This document shows, one piece after another, positions 1 through 8,041 of a stretch of DNA of 13,436 nucleotides. The DNA lies in assembly GCA_003164305.1 (NCBI GenBank), contig PLSZ01000330.1:1-13436 (forward strand). The letters run 5' to 3'. Position 1 is the stretch's first letter. Each line of letters opens with the position of its first letter. The translations under genes and the position numbers were made by a program. This DNA comes from Acetobacteraceae bacterium (GTDB taxonomy: Bacteria; Pseudomonadota; Alphaproteobacteria; Acetobacterales; Acetobacteraceae). Under the pieces are notes generated by a model. The model was not told the DNA's origin, searched no databases, and worked only from the letters and a program-made list of their open reading frames with translations.

Positions 1-858
1 GATGGCATGCGGTCCATTGACGTCCCCCGGCAGATGCCCGATCCGCCAGGCGCGGCGGAATTAATCGTGCGCGGTGGCGAAATCCGCTTTGAAGACGTTC
101 ATTTCGACTACGGAAGGCAGCCGCGCCCAGGAGGAGTTCTGCGCGGTATCGATCTGGTGATCGCAGCCGGCGAAAGAGTGGGACTCGTCGGTCCATCGGG
201 CGCGGGAAAATCGACTTTGGTCAATTTACTGCTGCATTTTTATGATCCAGGACGCGGGCGGATACTGATCGACGGGCAGGATATCCTGAGTGTCACACAG
301 GAGAGCTTGCGCACAAAAATCGCGATGGTGACGCAGGACACCTCGCTGTTGCATCGTTCGATCCGCGAGAACATCAGTTACGGCCGTCCCGACGCGAGTG
401 ACGCGATGATCGAAGCGGCCGCTCGCCAGGCGGAGGCTCATGAGTTTATCGTCGGCCTGGAAGACTGGCATGGCCGGCGTGGATATGACGCTCATGTCGG
501 CGAGCGAGGCGTCAAACTTTCCGGTGGTCAGCGTCAGCGTGTCGCGCTGGCCCGGGTTATCTTGAAGAACGCACCCATTCTGGTGTTGGACGAAGCGACA
601 TCGGCGCTCGATTCCGAAGTGGAAGCAGCGATCCAAAGTCAGCTCGATGGGTTGATGGAGGGACGCACCGTGATCGCGATCGCCCATCGGCTGTCGACGA
701 TCGCGCGCATGGACAGACTGGTCGTGTTGGACAATGGCCGAATTGTCGAAACCGGTTCACACGCCGTGCTTCTCGCGAAGGACGGTGTTTACGCGCGGCT
801 TTGGCATCGCCAATCTGGCGGCTTCGTTCCGGCAATGGCCGACGTGACCGCCAGGTAA
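1..858 (+). CDS. ABC exporter, C-terminal ATP-binding domain (5' partial)
   Basis: This is the nucleotide-binding part of an ABC exporter of the MsbA/HlyB-like fused permease-ATPase class; the reading frame is open to the window edge, so the membrane domain probably lies upstream. Counting from the Met codon at position 7, the Walker A motif GPSGAGKST is at residues 62-70, the Q-loop Gln near 110, the LSGGQ signature at 171-175, Walker B ILVLDE at 191-196, the D-loop SALD at 199-202 and the switch His at 227 (AHRLST). All ATPase motifs are intact, so the domain should hydrolyse ATP at the inner membrane. The Met at 7 is unlikely to be the true start because it is followed only by a linker typical of the permease-ATPase junction. 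The stop lies 5 nt before the next gene, an MFS transporter, which suggests co-transcription. The substrate cannot be told from this fragment; lipid or peptide export are possibilities. Confidence 0.93.
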   Translation, partial: DGMRSIDVPRQMPDPPGAAELIVRGGEIRFEDVHFDYGRQPRPGGVLRGIDLVIAAGERVGLVGPSGAGKSTLVNLLLHFYDPGRGRILIDGQDILSVTQESLRTKIAMVTQDTSLLHRSIRENISYGRPDASDAMIEAAARQAEAHEFIVGLEDWHGRRGYDAHVGERGVKLSGGQRQRVALARVILKNAPILVLDEATSALDSEVEAAIQSQLDGLMEGRTVIAIAHRLSTIARMDRLVVLDNGRIVETGSHAVLLAKDGVYARLWHRQSGGFVPAMADVTAR

Positions 859-863
859 CACGC

Positions 864-2081
864 ATGCGAGCGAAGATCGTGAGGTCGGAATCGGGGGCAG
901 CGCCCGGCATGCCGATCTGGCCGTTGGTGGCGACAATCGCAGTGCAAACTCTGGCCACCGCGGCGCTCTATTCATTGCCGACACTGGCGCCGGCGATCGC
1001 GCGCGACCTGACGATCAATGGTGCGCTGGTCGGGGGCTTCGTGGCGACCGCCTACGGGGTGGGCATCATTTCAGCACTGCTCTCGCCTGGTCTTATCCGG
1101 CGCCATGGAGGTGTGCGAGCCACGCAGGCGGTTTTGTTGGCCGCCGCCGGAATGCTGGTGATCGCGGCATCAAGTTTTGGGATTTCCGGTTTCGCGTGCG
1201 CGGCGATCGTGCTTGGTTCCGGATATGGCGCGGCGGCCCCCGCGAGCACGCATCTGCTGGTTCCCCACACGCCGCGTTCGATGTTCAACCTTGTGATGTC
1301 GCTGCGTCAGATCGGGGTGCCTTTGGGTGGGGTCTTCGCGGCGCTGATCCTTCCGCCGTTAGTGCCGATCCTCGGCTGGCGCGGATCATTGTTGGTCGAG
1401 TTGATCCCCGTCGTACTTCTTATCGTGAGCATGGAAGTGCCTCGCCGGAGTTGGGATGCGGATCATGATCCGAGGGTACGCCCCTGGGGGCGGACGCTGC
1501 TGCAGCCGTTCAAGATGTTACGGGACAGGAGGATCCTTCGTCTGTCAGCGTCCTGTTTCATCTACTCGGGGCTGCAACTCTGTTTCGTGGCTTTCATGAC
1601 GGTGCAACTCACGACGATCGTTGGCTTTGACCTCGTGCGGGCGGGCCAGATGCTCGCGGTGTATCAGATCGCCGGTTCGGTCAGCCGCCCAATCTGGGGA
1701 TGGGTCGCCGACCGATTCCTGACTCCGATGCGGACTCTCGCGGTGCACGGGGTCGGCATGGCGATCGCGGCTTGTCTGGCCGGTCAATTCAGCGCGGGCT
1801 GGCCGGTGAGCCAGGTGTTCGCGGTCGTGTTGCTCGCGGGCTGTACCGCTGGCGGCTATACCGGCGTTGCCTACGCTGAATATGCCTCACTCGGTGGTGC
1901 TCGGCGCACCGAGGCCACGGGCCTCGGCACCGCGTTGATGTTCTCCGGCGGCCTGTTGATCCCCCCGTCATTTGGCGCTGCCATCACGATCCTTGGCGGG
2001 TTCGAGACGAGCTTTCGGGCGATCGCCGTTCTGGCACTGGCGAGCGCCATGCTGATGCTGTGGCCGCCTGCCCGGGATTGA
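864..2081 (+). CDS. MFS transporter
   Basis: This encodes an inner-membrane major facilitator superfamily transporter of about 405 residues, the usual size for a 12-helix MFS protein. Hydrophobic segments recur along the whole length. The early part resembles the family pattern of a first helix, an Ala/Gly-rich second helix, and a basic loop (LIRRHGG) between helices 2 and 3. The stretch SLRQIGVPLGG near residue 150 is typical of helix 5 in drug- or metabolite-efflux MFS proteins, and GWVADR lies in the equivalent loop of the second half. I chose the ATG at 864, 5 nt after the ABC gene, with an AGG upstream; an in-frame TTG at 801 would overlap the ABC gene and is less likely. Tight spacing suggests an operon with the ABC exporter. 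Substrate and direction are unknown. Confidence 0.88.
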   Translation: MRAKIVRSESGAAPGMPIWPLVATIAVQTLATAALYSLPTLAPAIARDLTINGALVGGFVATAYGVGIISALLSPGLIRRHGGVRATQAVLLAAAGMLVIAASSFGISGFACAAIVLGSGYGAAAPASTHLLVPHTPRSMFNLVMSLRQIGVPLGGVFAALILPPLVPILGWRGSLLVELIPVVLLIVSMEVPRRSWDADHDPRVRPWGRTLLQPFKMLRDRRILRLSASCFIYSGLQLCFVAFMTVQLTTIVGFDLVRAGQMLAVYQIAGSVSRPIWGWVADRFLTPMRTLAVHGVGMAIAACLAGQFSAGWPVSQVFAVVLLAGCTAGGYTGVAYAEYASLGGARRTEATGLGTALMFSGGLLIPPSFGAAITILGGFETSFRAIAVLALASAMLMLWPPARD

Positions 2082-2094
2082 GTTTGGTCCAATG

Positions 2095-2114
2095 GCCGGC
2101 ATCGCATGCCCGGC
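2095..2114. repeat. Inverted repeat after MFS gene, about 100 bp upstream of sigma-54 start
   Basis: The arms GCCGGCAT (2095-2102) and ATGCCCGGC (2106-2114) are complementary apart from one bulged base and are separated by CGC. The hairpin starts 13 nt after the MFS stop codon but is not followed by a run of T, so it would be a poor intrinsic terminator. Its position, roughly 100 bp before the predicted sigma-54 transcription start, is where enhancer-binding activators of flagellar sigma-54 promoters (FlbD in Caulobacter) usually bind. Both roles are inference. Confidence 0.4.
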
Positions 2115-2131
2115 AATAAGCACCGGGCAGA

Positions 2132-2163
2132 TTCGGCCGATCGGGGCGATCCGACTCGCCGAA
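2132..2163. repeat. Nested inverted repeats in the fliK upstream region
   Basis: Outer arms TTCGGC (2132-2137) and GCCGAA (2158-2163) enclose a second inverted repeat, GATCG (2139-2143) and CGATC (2147-2151) around GGG. The element lies between the MFS gene and the sigma-54 promoter and could be a regulator-binding site. Short GC-rich palindromes also arise by chance, so this is a weak call. Confidence 0.3.
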
Positions 2164-2180
2164 ACATGGGATTTATCGGC

Positions 2181-2195
2181 TGGCACACGACTTGC
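2181..2195 (+). promoter_or_regulatory. Sigma-54 (RpoN) promoter of fliK-flgD
   Basis: TGGCAC at 2181-2186, a 5-nt spacer and TTGC at 2192-2195 match the sigma-54 -24/-12 consensus exactly, with the invariant GG (2182-2183) and GC (2194-2195) separated by 10 nt as required. Transcription would begin near 2207, leaving a leader of about 15 nt that contains the GAGG ribosome-binding site at 2209-2212. Late flagellar genes of many alphaproteobacteria are sigma-54 dependent, so the gene context supports the motif. Confidence 0.85.
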
Positions 2196-2221
2196 CCTTT
2201 GCATTGCCGAGGTGTTTCGCA

Positions 2222-3478
2222 ATGCCAGGTTCGGTTCACATCCATTTCAGTCCCATGTCCCATGGAAAGGCGGCTTCGTTCGCGCCGCCCAGTGGCGAAG
2301 GCGGCTCAACTGGTGCTTTTTCTGGGCTGCTGTTGGGGCTGCTCCCGAAGGAGCGTAGCGCGGCCAGGCCGTTGTTGGACGACGTTGCCGCCCCCGCGGC
2401 AGTCGCCAAGGTTTCTGATGCTCCCGCCGATCAGCCGGAGGTTCGTAAGGAGGGTGCGATCCCGCCGCCGGCTGCCACCAGCGCGCCAACGACTGACATA
2501 ACATCCCAGGATAAAGCTTCAGGGCATGGCGGGATCGGAAAGCACTCCCCGCACCCAATGGAAACCCGGACTGACACGAAGTTCGTCGAGGACCCATCCG
2601 CGGTTGTGACGACGGTTTCGAATTCTGTGCCGATGCCCGATATGGTTCAGAATAACATCCAGACGGACCCGCCGATGCCGGCGTCCGCGCGGGGCTTTGC
2701 AATTGTCGGTCTCCCCAGTACGAAAGACGAAAACGTGCAAAGGGGAGCGGAATCACATCGCTCGGTTCCCGATACGCAGAGCAACGGGACAATGGCGCGG
2801 GCAGAGCAATCGACCGCGGCGGCGGTCCTTACGGACTCGTCGGCCATTGATGCCAGGCCAGAGCGAGCAACGATCATAGGTGAAGTGGCGTCGGACGCGG
2901 TTGCGCTGACGACACAATCCGCTGCCTACCAGCCAGTCGCACCTGGGGTTGGCACGTCTTCGCCGCGACGGGTGGAACAGGTGCAGGCTGCTCCAAGCAC
3001 CGTTCAGGCGGCGCCCATCGACCAGGTCGTGCCGGCGGTAGTGAAAATTCTTGGCACCCCGGACGGTACGCAGAGCGTGGCTGTTCGCCTGCAACCGTCC
3101 GAACTTGGGCAGGTACAAATCCGGGTGGACCGCACCAACGAGGGGATGGCGCATGTCAGCATCATGGCCGAACGACCAGAGACGCTACAGATGCTGCAAC
3201 ACGATGAACCCAGGCTACAGCAGGCGCTGGATCAGGCGGGCGTGCCCTCGAACGGCAGAATTGTCACCTTTCAGGCGACGCCACCGGATCAGGTCGGGCC
3301 GAGTGCTTCCAGGCCTGACAGCATGGAAGCAGGGGCTGGCGGCTCCGGACAGGGGCAGAGTGGGGGCGCCTGGCGCGAGAGCAGCGACGGGCAGCAGAGT
3401 TCGGGCAATGGCCCGGGCTCCGATGAGAGACAAGCGCGCAGCCGTTGGTATCGCGCGGGTTTGGATATCACAGCATAA
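2222..3478 (+). CDS. fliK: Flagellar hook-length control protein FliK
   Basis: This is the secreted molecular ruler that sets hook length and triggers the export switch from hook to filament subunits. The 418-residue product is close to the usual size of FliK. Residues 1 to about 260 are low-complexity and rich in Ala, Pro, Ser, Thr and Gln, as expected of the poorly conserved ruler region. The C-terminal hook-control domain, about residues 270-360, carries the recognisable core VAVRLQPSELGQVQIRV starting at residue 286, followed by a helix-forming MLQHDEPRLQQAL segment. The tail is Gly/Ser/Gln-rich. The ATG at 2222 has GAGG 9 nt upstream and sits just after the sigma-54 promoter; the in-frame TTG at 2192 lies inside the -12 element and is excluded. 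flgD begins 15 nt downstream. The assignment rests on the C-terminal domain plus the flgD neighbour. Confidence 0.85.
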   Translation: MPGSVHIHFSPMSHGKAASFAPPSGEGGSTGAFSGLLLGLLPKERSAARPLLDDVAAPAAVAKVSDAPADQPEVRKEGAIPPPAATSAPTTDITSQDKASGHGGIGKHSPHPMETRTDTKFVEDPSAVVTTVSNSVPMPDMVQNNIQTDPPMPASARGFAIVGLPSTKDENVQRGAESHRSVPDTQSNGTMARAEQSTAAAVLTDSSAIDARPERATIIGEVASDAVALTTQSAAYQPVAPGVGTSSPRRVEQVQAAPSTVQAAPIDQVVPAVVKILGTPDGTQSVAVRLQPSELGQVQIRVDRTNEGMAHVSIMAERPETLQMLQHDEPRLQQALDQAGVPSNGRIVTFQATPPDQVGPSASRPDSMEAGAGGSGQGQSGGAWRESSDGQQSSGNGPGSDERQARSRWYRAGLDITA

Positions 3479-3493
3479 TGAAGGACATCCGCG

Positions 3494-4156
3494 ATGACGA
3501 CCCCGGTCTCCGTCACAACAGCGAGCGCTTCATCGACCGCTGGCCAGGGCAGCGATGCGCTGACATCGTTGTCTTCCAACTTCAGCAGTTTTCTTAATTT
3601 GCTTATGACTCAATTGCAGAACCAGGATCCTACCAGCCCGATGGATGCGAATTCATTTACCAGCGAGCTGGTGGAATTTTCCAGCGTGGAACAGCAGATC
3701 AATACAAATACCAGTCTGACGCAGTTGATTCAGCTCACCCAGGCGGCGGATGTCACTCAGTCGTCGGCGATTCTGGGTAAACAGGTAACTGTGCAGTCGA
3801 CAGAGATTCCCTTGCAAAACAGTAACGGTACGCTGAACTTCACGGCGCCCAGCGCGGAACCGGTATCGATCACAGTGCAAAACGCGAATGGCATCACGTT
3901 GCAGCAGGTTAATGTGAATGCCGTTCAAGGCGCGAATACCTGGAATTGGAACGGGACGAACAGCAACGGCCAAACGCTGCCGGACGGAGCTTATACCGTC
4001 GTGGTGAGCGGCGGCGGATCGGGAGCGGCCGCCACGGCGCTGCCATTCACCGTTGTTGGAACCGCCACTGGCGTTGCGACATCGAACAACAGCGTGAACT
4101 TGCAACTTGGTGCGTTGTCCGTCCCCTTTACCGCGGTCACGTCCGTCGGGAACTGA
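3494..4156 (+). CDS. flgD: Flagellar hook assembly (cap) protein FlgD
   Basis: FlgD caps the growing hook and helps FlgE subunits fold into place; it is exported through the flagellar type III apparatus and is absent from the finished hook. The N-terminal hallmark is clear: SFLNLLMTQLQNQDPTSPMD at residues 32-51, followed by FTSELVEFSSVEQQ at 55-68. The C-terminal half contains the Ig-like FlgD domain ending WNWNGTNSNGQTLPDGAYTVVV (split here as WNWNGTNSNG and QTLPDGAYTVV, about 150-170). At 220 residues the length is normal. The start has AAGGA about 9 nt upstream. The gene follows fliK by 15 nt and presumably shares its sigma-54 promoter. It uses more A/T-ending codons than the genes downstream, and the protein is rich in Asn, Thr, Ser and Gln. 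flgE, the usual next gene, is not present. Confidence 0.93.
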   Translation: MTTPVSVTTASASSTAGQGSDALTSLSSNFSSFLNLLMTQLQNQDPTSPMDANSFTSELVEFSSVEQQINTNTSLTQLIQLTQAADVTQSSAILGKQVTVQSTEIPLQNSNGTLNFTAPSAEPVSITVQNANGITLQQVNVNAVQGANTWNWNGTNSNGQTLPDGAYTVVVSGGGSGAAATALPFTVVGTATGVATSNNSVNLQLGALSVPFTAVTSVGN

Positions 4157-4343
4157 GCTTCGCGAACTGGTGTTCAAAAATGCGCCACCAACGCGTCCGC
4201 GCCGGAGGGATAGCTGGTAGTGGGCGTGGAGGATCAATCGAGCCTTCGGCGGCGGAAGGTGCGCGCGGCCCAGCGAGGATGCCTCGTCCCGTCAACCTTG
4301 AAGCCCAATCGCTCCCGGATTGCCTCAGGGACCGGAGTTTCGC
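4157..4343. other. Gap between flgD and tRNA-Thr
   Basis: No gene is supported in these 187 bases. An 8-bp palindrome TTCGCGAA lies 2 nt after the flgD stop (4159-4166). A small hairpin, CCTTC (4243-4247) and GAAGG (4255-4259) with a 7-nt loop, could help end flgD transcription or that of the opposing tRNA, but neither strand shows a following T-run. An A5 at 4176-4180 would read as T5 on the minus strand, without a convincing stem before it. Confidence 0.5.
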
Positions 4344-4418
<75 letters not shown>

Positions 4419-4434
4419 GACCGTATCCGCCGAG

Positions 4435-4463
4435 CCTATAACGCTCCCGCGCCTCGACCGCAA
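4435..4463 (-). promoter_or_regulatory. Candidate sigma-70-type promoter of tRNA-Thr
   Basis: On the minus strand, TTGCGG (4458-4463) and TATAGG (4435-4440) are separated by exactly 17 nt. The -10 box ends 16 nt before the mature tRNA 5' end, so transcription would start about 10 nt ahead of it, a normal layout for a tRNA gene. The -35 match is weak, and the call rests on spacing and position. Confidence 0.5.
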
Positions 4464-4524
4464 CCGACTCGTCCACCTCCGCTCCCTGTTCATCCGCTCC
4501 GTGTGCGGTCACGCTCCCCCACCC

Positions 4525-5802
4525 ATGGATTCCGCTCGCGCCGTCACCCGTCCTCATATGCTGGAGTGCCACGATTGCGGCACCATCCAGATTCTGCCCG
4601 CGATGCCTCCGCGGGCGCGGGCGGTCTGCGTCGAGTGCGACGCCGCGCTGCGCCACAGCCGGAGGGACCCATTCACTTTGCCGCTGGCGCTCAATCTCTC
4701 CGCCCTGGTCATGCTGGGCATCGGTGCGTTCTGGACCCTGTTGTCGGTCAGTACCGCCGGCCAGTTCCGCCGCGCCGACCTGCTGACCGGCCCCGAGCAA
4801 CTGCGAACCTTCGGCCTGTGGGAACTGGCGATGATCGTGCTGATCACCACCTTCGCCGCCCCGTTGGCGCGTATCCTGTGCATGATCGCCGTCCTGATCG
4901 GCCTGCGTCTGCCGCGCCGTCCGCCTGGTCTGCGCATCGCGTTCGCCTGGGTCGAGCACCTGCGTCCCTGGTCGATGGTCGAGATCTTCCTGCTCGGCCT
5001 GTTCGTCGCCTACGTCCGCCTCAGCGACATCGCGCATATCGATATCGGGCCGGCGATCCTGGCTCTGGGGATGCTGACCATCACGGTGCTGGCCGCCGAC
5101 ATCATGCTGGACGAGCACGCGGTGTGGGAGGCATTGGACGCCCAGAAACCCCGCGACCCCGCGCGCCAGCCGTCCGCCAGCCTGCTCGGCGCCACGATGC
5201 ACCAGATGGGCTGCGATACCTGCCGGCTGGTCGCCCGAGGCCGTGACGGCGCCTTGTGTCCCCGCTGCGGCTTCGTCCTCCACGACCGCAAACCCGACAG
5301 CATTCCCCGCACCTGGGCGTTGGTCCTCGCATCGATGATCCTTTACGTGCCAGCGAATATTTATCCCGTTCTGACCGTCATTCGTTTCGGCGCCGGCGAA
5401 CCGAGCACCATCCTCGGCGGCGTGCGGGAATTGTTGGACGTCGGCGAGTGGCCACTCGCGCTGCTGGTGTTTTTCGCCTCCGTCGCGGTGCCGGTGCTGA
5501 AGCTGGCCGGCCTGATCCTGCTGTTGATCACCACGATGGCGCGAGTCCGCTTACGCCGGCGCGATCGCACCGTGCTATACCGGGTTGTCGATGCCGTCGG
5601 CCGCTGGTCGATGATCGATATTTTCATGGAGTCCATCCTGGTCGCGCTTGTGCAATTCGGAGCCGTTGTGACCATCATCCCTGGGCCTGGCGCGATCGCC
5701 TTCGCATCGGTGGTGATCCTGACCATGTTCGCCGCGCGCGCCTTCGATCCCAGGCTGATCTGGGATCGCGCGGGACACACCGCCTCGGATTCCTCCGCAT
5801 GA
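4525..5802 (+). CDS. pqiA: Intermembrane transport protein PqiA
   Basis: PqiA is the inner-membrane partner of the PqiB MCE tunnel and is thought to feed or receive lipids for transport between the two membranes. The 425-residue product is close to the roughly 417 residues of E. coli PqiA and shows its internal duplication. Each half starts with a rubredoxin-like zinc motif: Cys 15, 18, 35 and 38 (CHDCG, CVECD), then Cys 230, 233, 245 and 248 (CDTC, CPRC). Each is followed by membrane helices containing the family motif: LRPWSMVEIFLLG at 146-158 and GRWSMIDIFMESILVALV at 359-376. The frame is open back to an ATG at 4411, but that lies inside tRNA-Thr. I prefer the ATG at 4525; 4558 (MLECHDCG) is also possible, and neither has a good ribosome-binding site. 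The stop overlaps the pqiB start (ATGA). Confidence 0.9.
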   Translation: MDSARAVTRPHMLECHDCGTIQILPAMPPRARAVCVECDAALRHSRRDPFTLPLALNLSALVMLGIGAFWTLLSVSTAGQFRRADLLTGPEQLRTFGLWELAMIVLITTFAAPLARILCMIAVLIGLRLPRRPPGLRIAFAWVEHLRPWSMVEIFLLGLFVAYVRLSDIAHIDIGPAILALGMLTITVLAADIMLDEHAVWEALDAQKPRDPARQPSASLLGATMHQMGCDTCRLVARGRDGALCPRCGFVLHDRKPDSIPRTWALVLASMILYVPANIYPVLTVIRFGAGEPSTILGGVRELLDVGEWPLALLVFFASVAVPVLKLAGLILLLITTMARVRLRRRDRTVLYRVVDAVGRWSMIDIFMESILVALVQFGAVVTIIPGPGAIAFASVVILTMFAARAFDPRLIWDRAGHTASDSSA

Positions 5803-7484
5803 GCGACGACATCCCCGTCGCCATCGTTCGCACCCGGGCGGATCGGCGGCGGCGTATATCTTTGATCTGGGCTATTCCTTTGGTCACTGTGTTGGTGGCC
5901 GCCTGGCTCGCCTGGGATACGTTGTCGAAGCGCGGGCCGGAGATCACCATCCGGTTCGACAGCGCCTCCGGCCTGCAGGCCAATCAGTCTCGCATCCGCT
6001 ATCGCGACGTCGATCTGGGCGTGGTTGAAAAGGTCGTTCTGAGTCCGGACCGGCACGATGTCATTGTCACCGCCCGCATGACGCGGGACGCGCGACCGCT
6101 GCTGACCGAAAAGGCGATGTTCTGGGTGGTGAAGCCGCGCTTCTTCGCGGGTTCGCTGACCGGCCTGGAGACGCTGGTATCCGGCGCGTACATCCAAATG
6201 GAACCGGCCTTCGAAGCAGGCGTTCCAGCAACGGACTTCGCCGGGCTGGAGGACCCGCCCGTGCTGCACAGCTCGGTCCCTGGCCATACGTTCCGGCTAC
6301 GGTCGCCGCGCATCGGCTCGCTCAATCCGGGTTCGCCGATCTTGTTTCGCGACCTGACGGTCGGAGAGGTTCTGGGCTGGGACATCGGCGAGATGGCCGA
6401 CTACGTCACGATCCATGCGTTCGTGCGCGCGCCGTATGACCGTTACGTGCACGACAAGACCGTGTTCTGGAACGCGTCCGGCGCGTCGGTCTCGCTCGGC
6501 GGCAACGGCCTGCGTCTGCAACTCGAATCGTTACGTGCTCTGGTACTTGGCGGGATCGGCTTCGAGACTCCGGAAAAGGGGGCCGCGTCGTCGGTGGCTC
6601 AGGAGGATCACGAGTTCGTGCTGTACCAGGACAGGGACGCGGCGAACACGGCGGGCTTCGAACGCAGCGTGCGCTTCATCAGTTATTTCAAAGGTACCGT
6701 GTCAGGTTTGAGCACGGGCTCCGCGGTCGTGCTGCATGGCTTGCGGATCGGCGCGGTGACCGATGTCGCGCTGATTTACGATAAAGTGGCTGACGAAGTT
6801 TCGGTCGCCGTACGTTACGAAGTGGAGCCGGATCGCATCGCCAAACTTAATCTGCCAGAGGGCGACGATCTGGATAAATCGATGATTGACATGGTCCGTC
6901 GCGGCCTGCGTATCAAGCTGGAGAGCGCCAACCTGGTCACGGGCTCGCAACAACTGGCGATGGATATCGTTTCCGGGGCGCCGGACGCGCCGTATGGCAA
7001 AGATGGCGATGCCTACGTGCTGCCGCCGCTGGATGCCGGTCAGGCCGACATCAGCAGTTCCGCCGGCGCGCTGATAGCGAGGCTGCAAAAGATCCCGTTC
7101 GAGGCAATTGGCGATAACCTCAATAAGACCCTCGCGGGCGCCAGTGACACGGTCAATAATCCGAAATTGCGTCAGGCGATCGCGGCGTTGAACGAAACGC
7201 TGACCTCGACACAGACCTTGATGGCGAGCGTCAACAAGGACGCCGGTCCGGCGCTGCATCGTTTGCCCCAGATCGCCGCCGACCTGGAGGGAACGGTGCG
7301 ACACGCCAACCAGTTGGTGGGATCGCTCGACGACAGTCATGGCGGCTCGCAGTTCGGTCGCGATCTGAGCCGAATGTTGTCGCAATTGTCCGACGCGGCC
7401 CGCTCGGTTCGCATTCTGGCGGATTTGTTGTCGCGTCATCCCGAGGCGCTGATCCGCGGCCGTACGGAACAAGAGGTGCGATGA
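5799..7484 (+). CDS. pqiB: MCE-domain intermembrane transport protein PqiB
   Basis: PqiB forms a periplasm-spanning tube of stacked MCE rings that carries hydrophobic molecules, probably phospholipids, between inner and outer membranes. The 561-residue product is near the E. coli length (546). A single membrane anchor lies at about residues 21-41. Three MCE domains follow at about 47-138, 163-255 and 293-390, each with the typical turn such as GLQANQSRIRYRDVDLGVV (59-77), LNPGSPILFRDLTVGEV (175-191) and LSTGSAVVLHGLRIGAV (304-320). A helical C-terminal region, about 421-548, matches the needle-like coiled coil of PqiB. The ATG at 5799 overlaps the pqiA stop by 4 nt, indicating translational coupling; the frame is open further upstream, but that part runs inside pqiA and is not coding in this frame. 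The gene ends overlapping pqiC. Confidence 0.93.
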   Translation: MSDDIPVAIVRTRADRRRRISLIWAIPLVTVLVAAWLAWDTLSKRGPEITIRFDSASGLQANQSRIRYRDVDLGVVEKVVLSPDRHDVIVTARMTRDARPLLTEKAMFWVVKPRFFAGSLTGLETLVSGAYIQMEPAFEAGVPATDFAGLEDPPVLHSSVPGHTFRLRSPRIGSLNPGSPILFRDLTVGEVLGWDIGEMADYVTIHAFVRAPYDRYVHDKTVFWNASGASVSLGGNGLRLQLESLRALVLGGIGFETPEKGAASSVAQEDHEFVLYQDRDAANTAGFERSVRFISYFKGTVSGLSTGSAVVLHGLRIGAVTDVALIYDKVADEVSVAVRYEVEPDRIAKLNLPEGDDLDKSMIDMVRRGLRIKLESANLVTGSQQLAMDIVSGAPDAPYGKDGDAYVLPPLDAGQADISSSAGALIARLQKIPFEAIGDNLNKTLAGASDTVNNPKLRQAIAALNETLTSTQTLMASVNKDAGPALHRLPQIAADLEGTVRHANQLVGSLDDSHGGSQFGRDLSRMLSQLSDAARSVRILADLLSRHPEALIRGRTEQEVR

Positions 7485-8041
7485 TGGAGGGTTTGCCGCG
7501 GCGCGCGTTCATTCCGGTGTTGCTGTTGGCGTCCTGCGCCTCGCCCAGTACGGCGTTGTATACGCTGGAGGTTCCGGCGGGGGCGGTGCGACGGTCGGGG
7601 GCGCGCGTGATCGAACTGCGCGGCATTGGCCTGGCGCGGTATCTGGAACGCTCGCAAATCGTTCGTTCGTCGGAAAATTATCGCGTTGACGTGCTGCCCA
7701 ACGATTGGTGGGCGGAGCCGCTGGACGCGATGATCGGCCGCGTGCTGGCCCGCGCGCTGACCCAACGACTGCCCGGCGCCACGGTGTTCGTGGAGAACGG
7801 CGCGATCTCGGCGGAGCCTGACGCCACGGTGCAGGTCAACGTGCAGCGGCTGGACCAGGACGCCAATCGCGCAATGCGGCTGATCGCGCAGTTCTCCGTC
7901 ATGCGCCGCGCCGCCACCACGACGGCGGTCGACATCGCCGTGCCCACCGGCGGGGCGGGCACACCCGACCTGGTCGCGGCGATGAGTGCCGCGACCGGTC
8001 AACTGGCGGACCGGATCGCGGCGGCGCTGGCGAGTGGCTGA
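7481..8041 (+). CDS. pqiC: PqiC-like outer-membrane lipoprotein
   Basis: PqiC is the lipoprotein that docks the PqiB tube at the outer membrane; it belongs to the ABC-type transport auxiliary lipoprotein family. The 186-residue product matches the usual length (187 in E. coli). A short basic N-terminus (PRR), a hydrophobic core and the lipobox L16-A17-S18-C19 mark a lipoprotein signal peptide cleaved before Cys19. Family features follow: YTLEVPAG soon after the Cys, then a NDWWAEPLDAMIGRVL segment around residues 74-89. The start is ATG 7481, overlapping the pqiB stop; ATG 7484 is equally possible and is better spaced from the AAGAGG at 7471-7476. The gene's last bases overlap the following acyltransferase gene. 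Confidence 0.9.
   Translation: MMEGLPRRAFIPVLLLASCASPSTALYTLEVPAGAVRRSGARVIELRGIGLARYLERSQIVRSSENYRVDVLPNDWWAEPLDAMIGRVLARALTQRLPGATVFVENGAISAEPDATVQVNVQRLDQDANRAMRLIAQFSVMRRAATTTAVDIAVPTGGAGTPDLVAAMSAATGQLADRIAAALASG

Noticed and set aside
6702..7472. 256-codon minus-strand frame opposite pqiB
   Set aside because: It mirrors the helical C-terminal part of pqiB; no motif, no ribosome-binding site, and pqiB is clearly the real gene.
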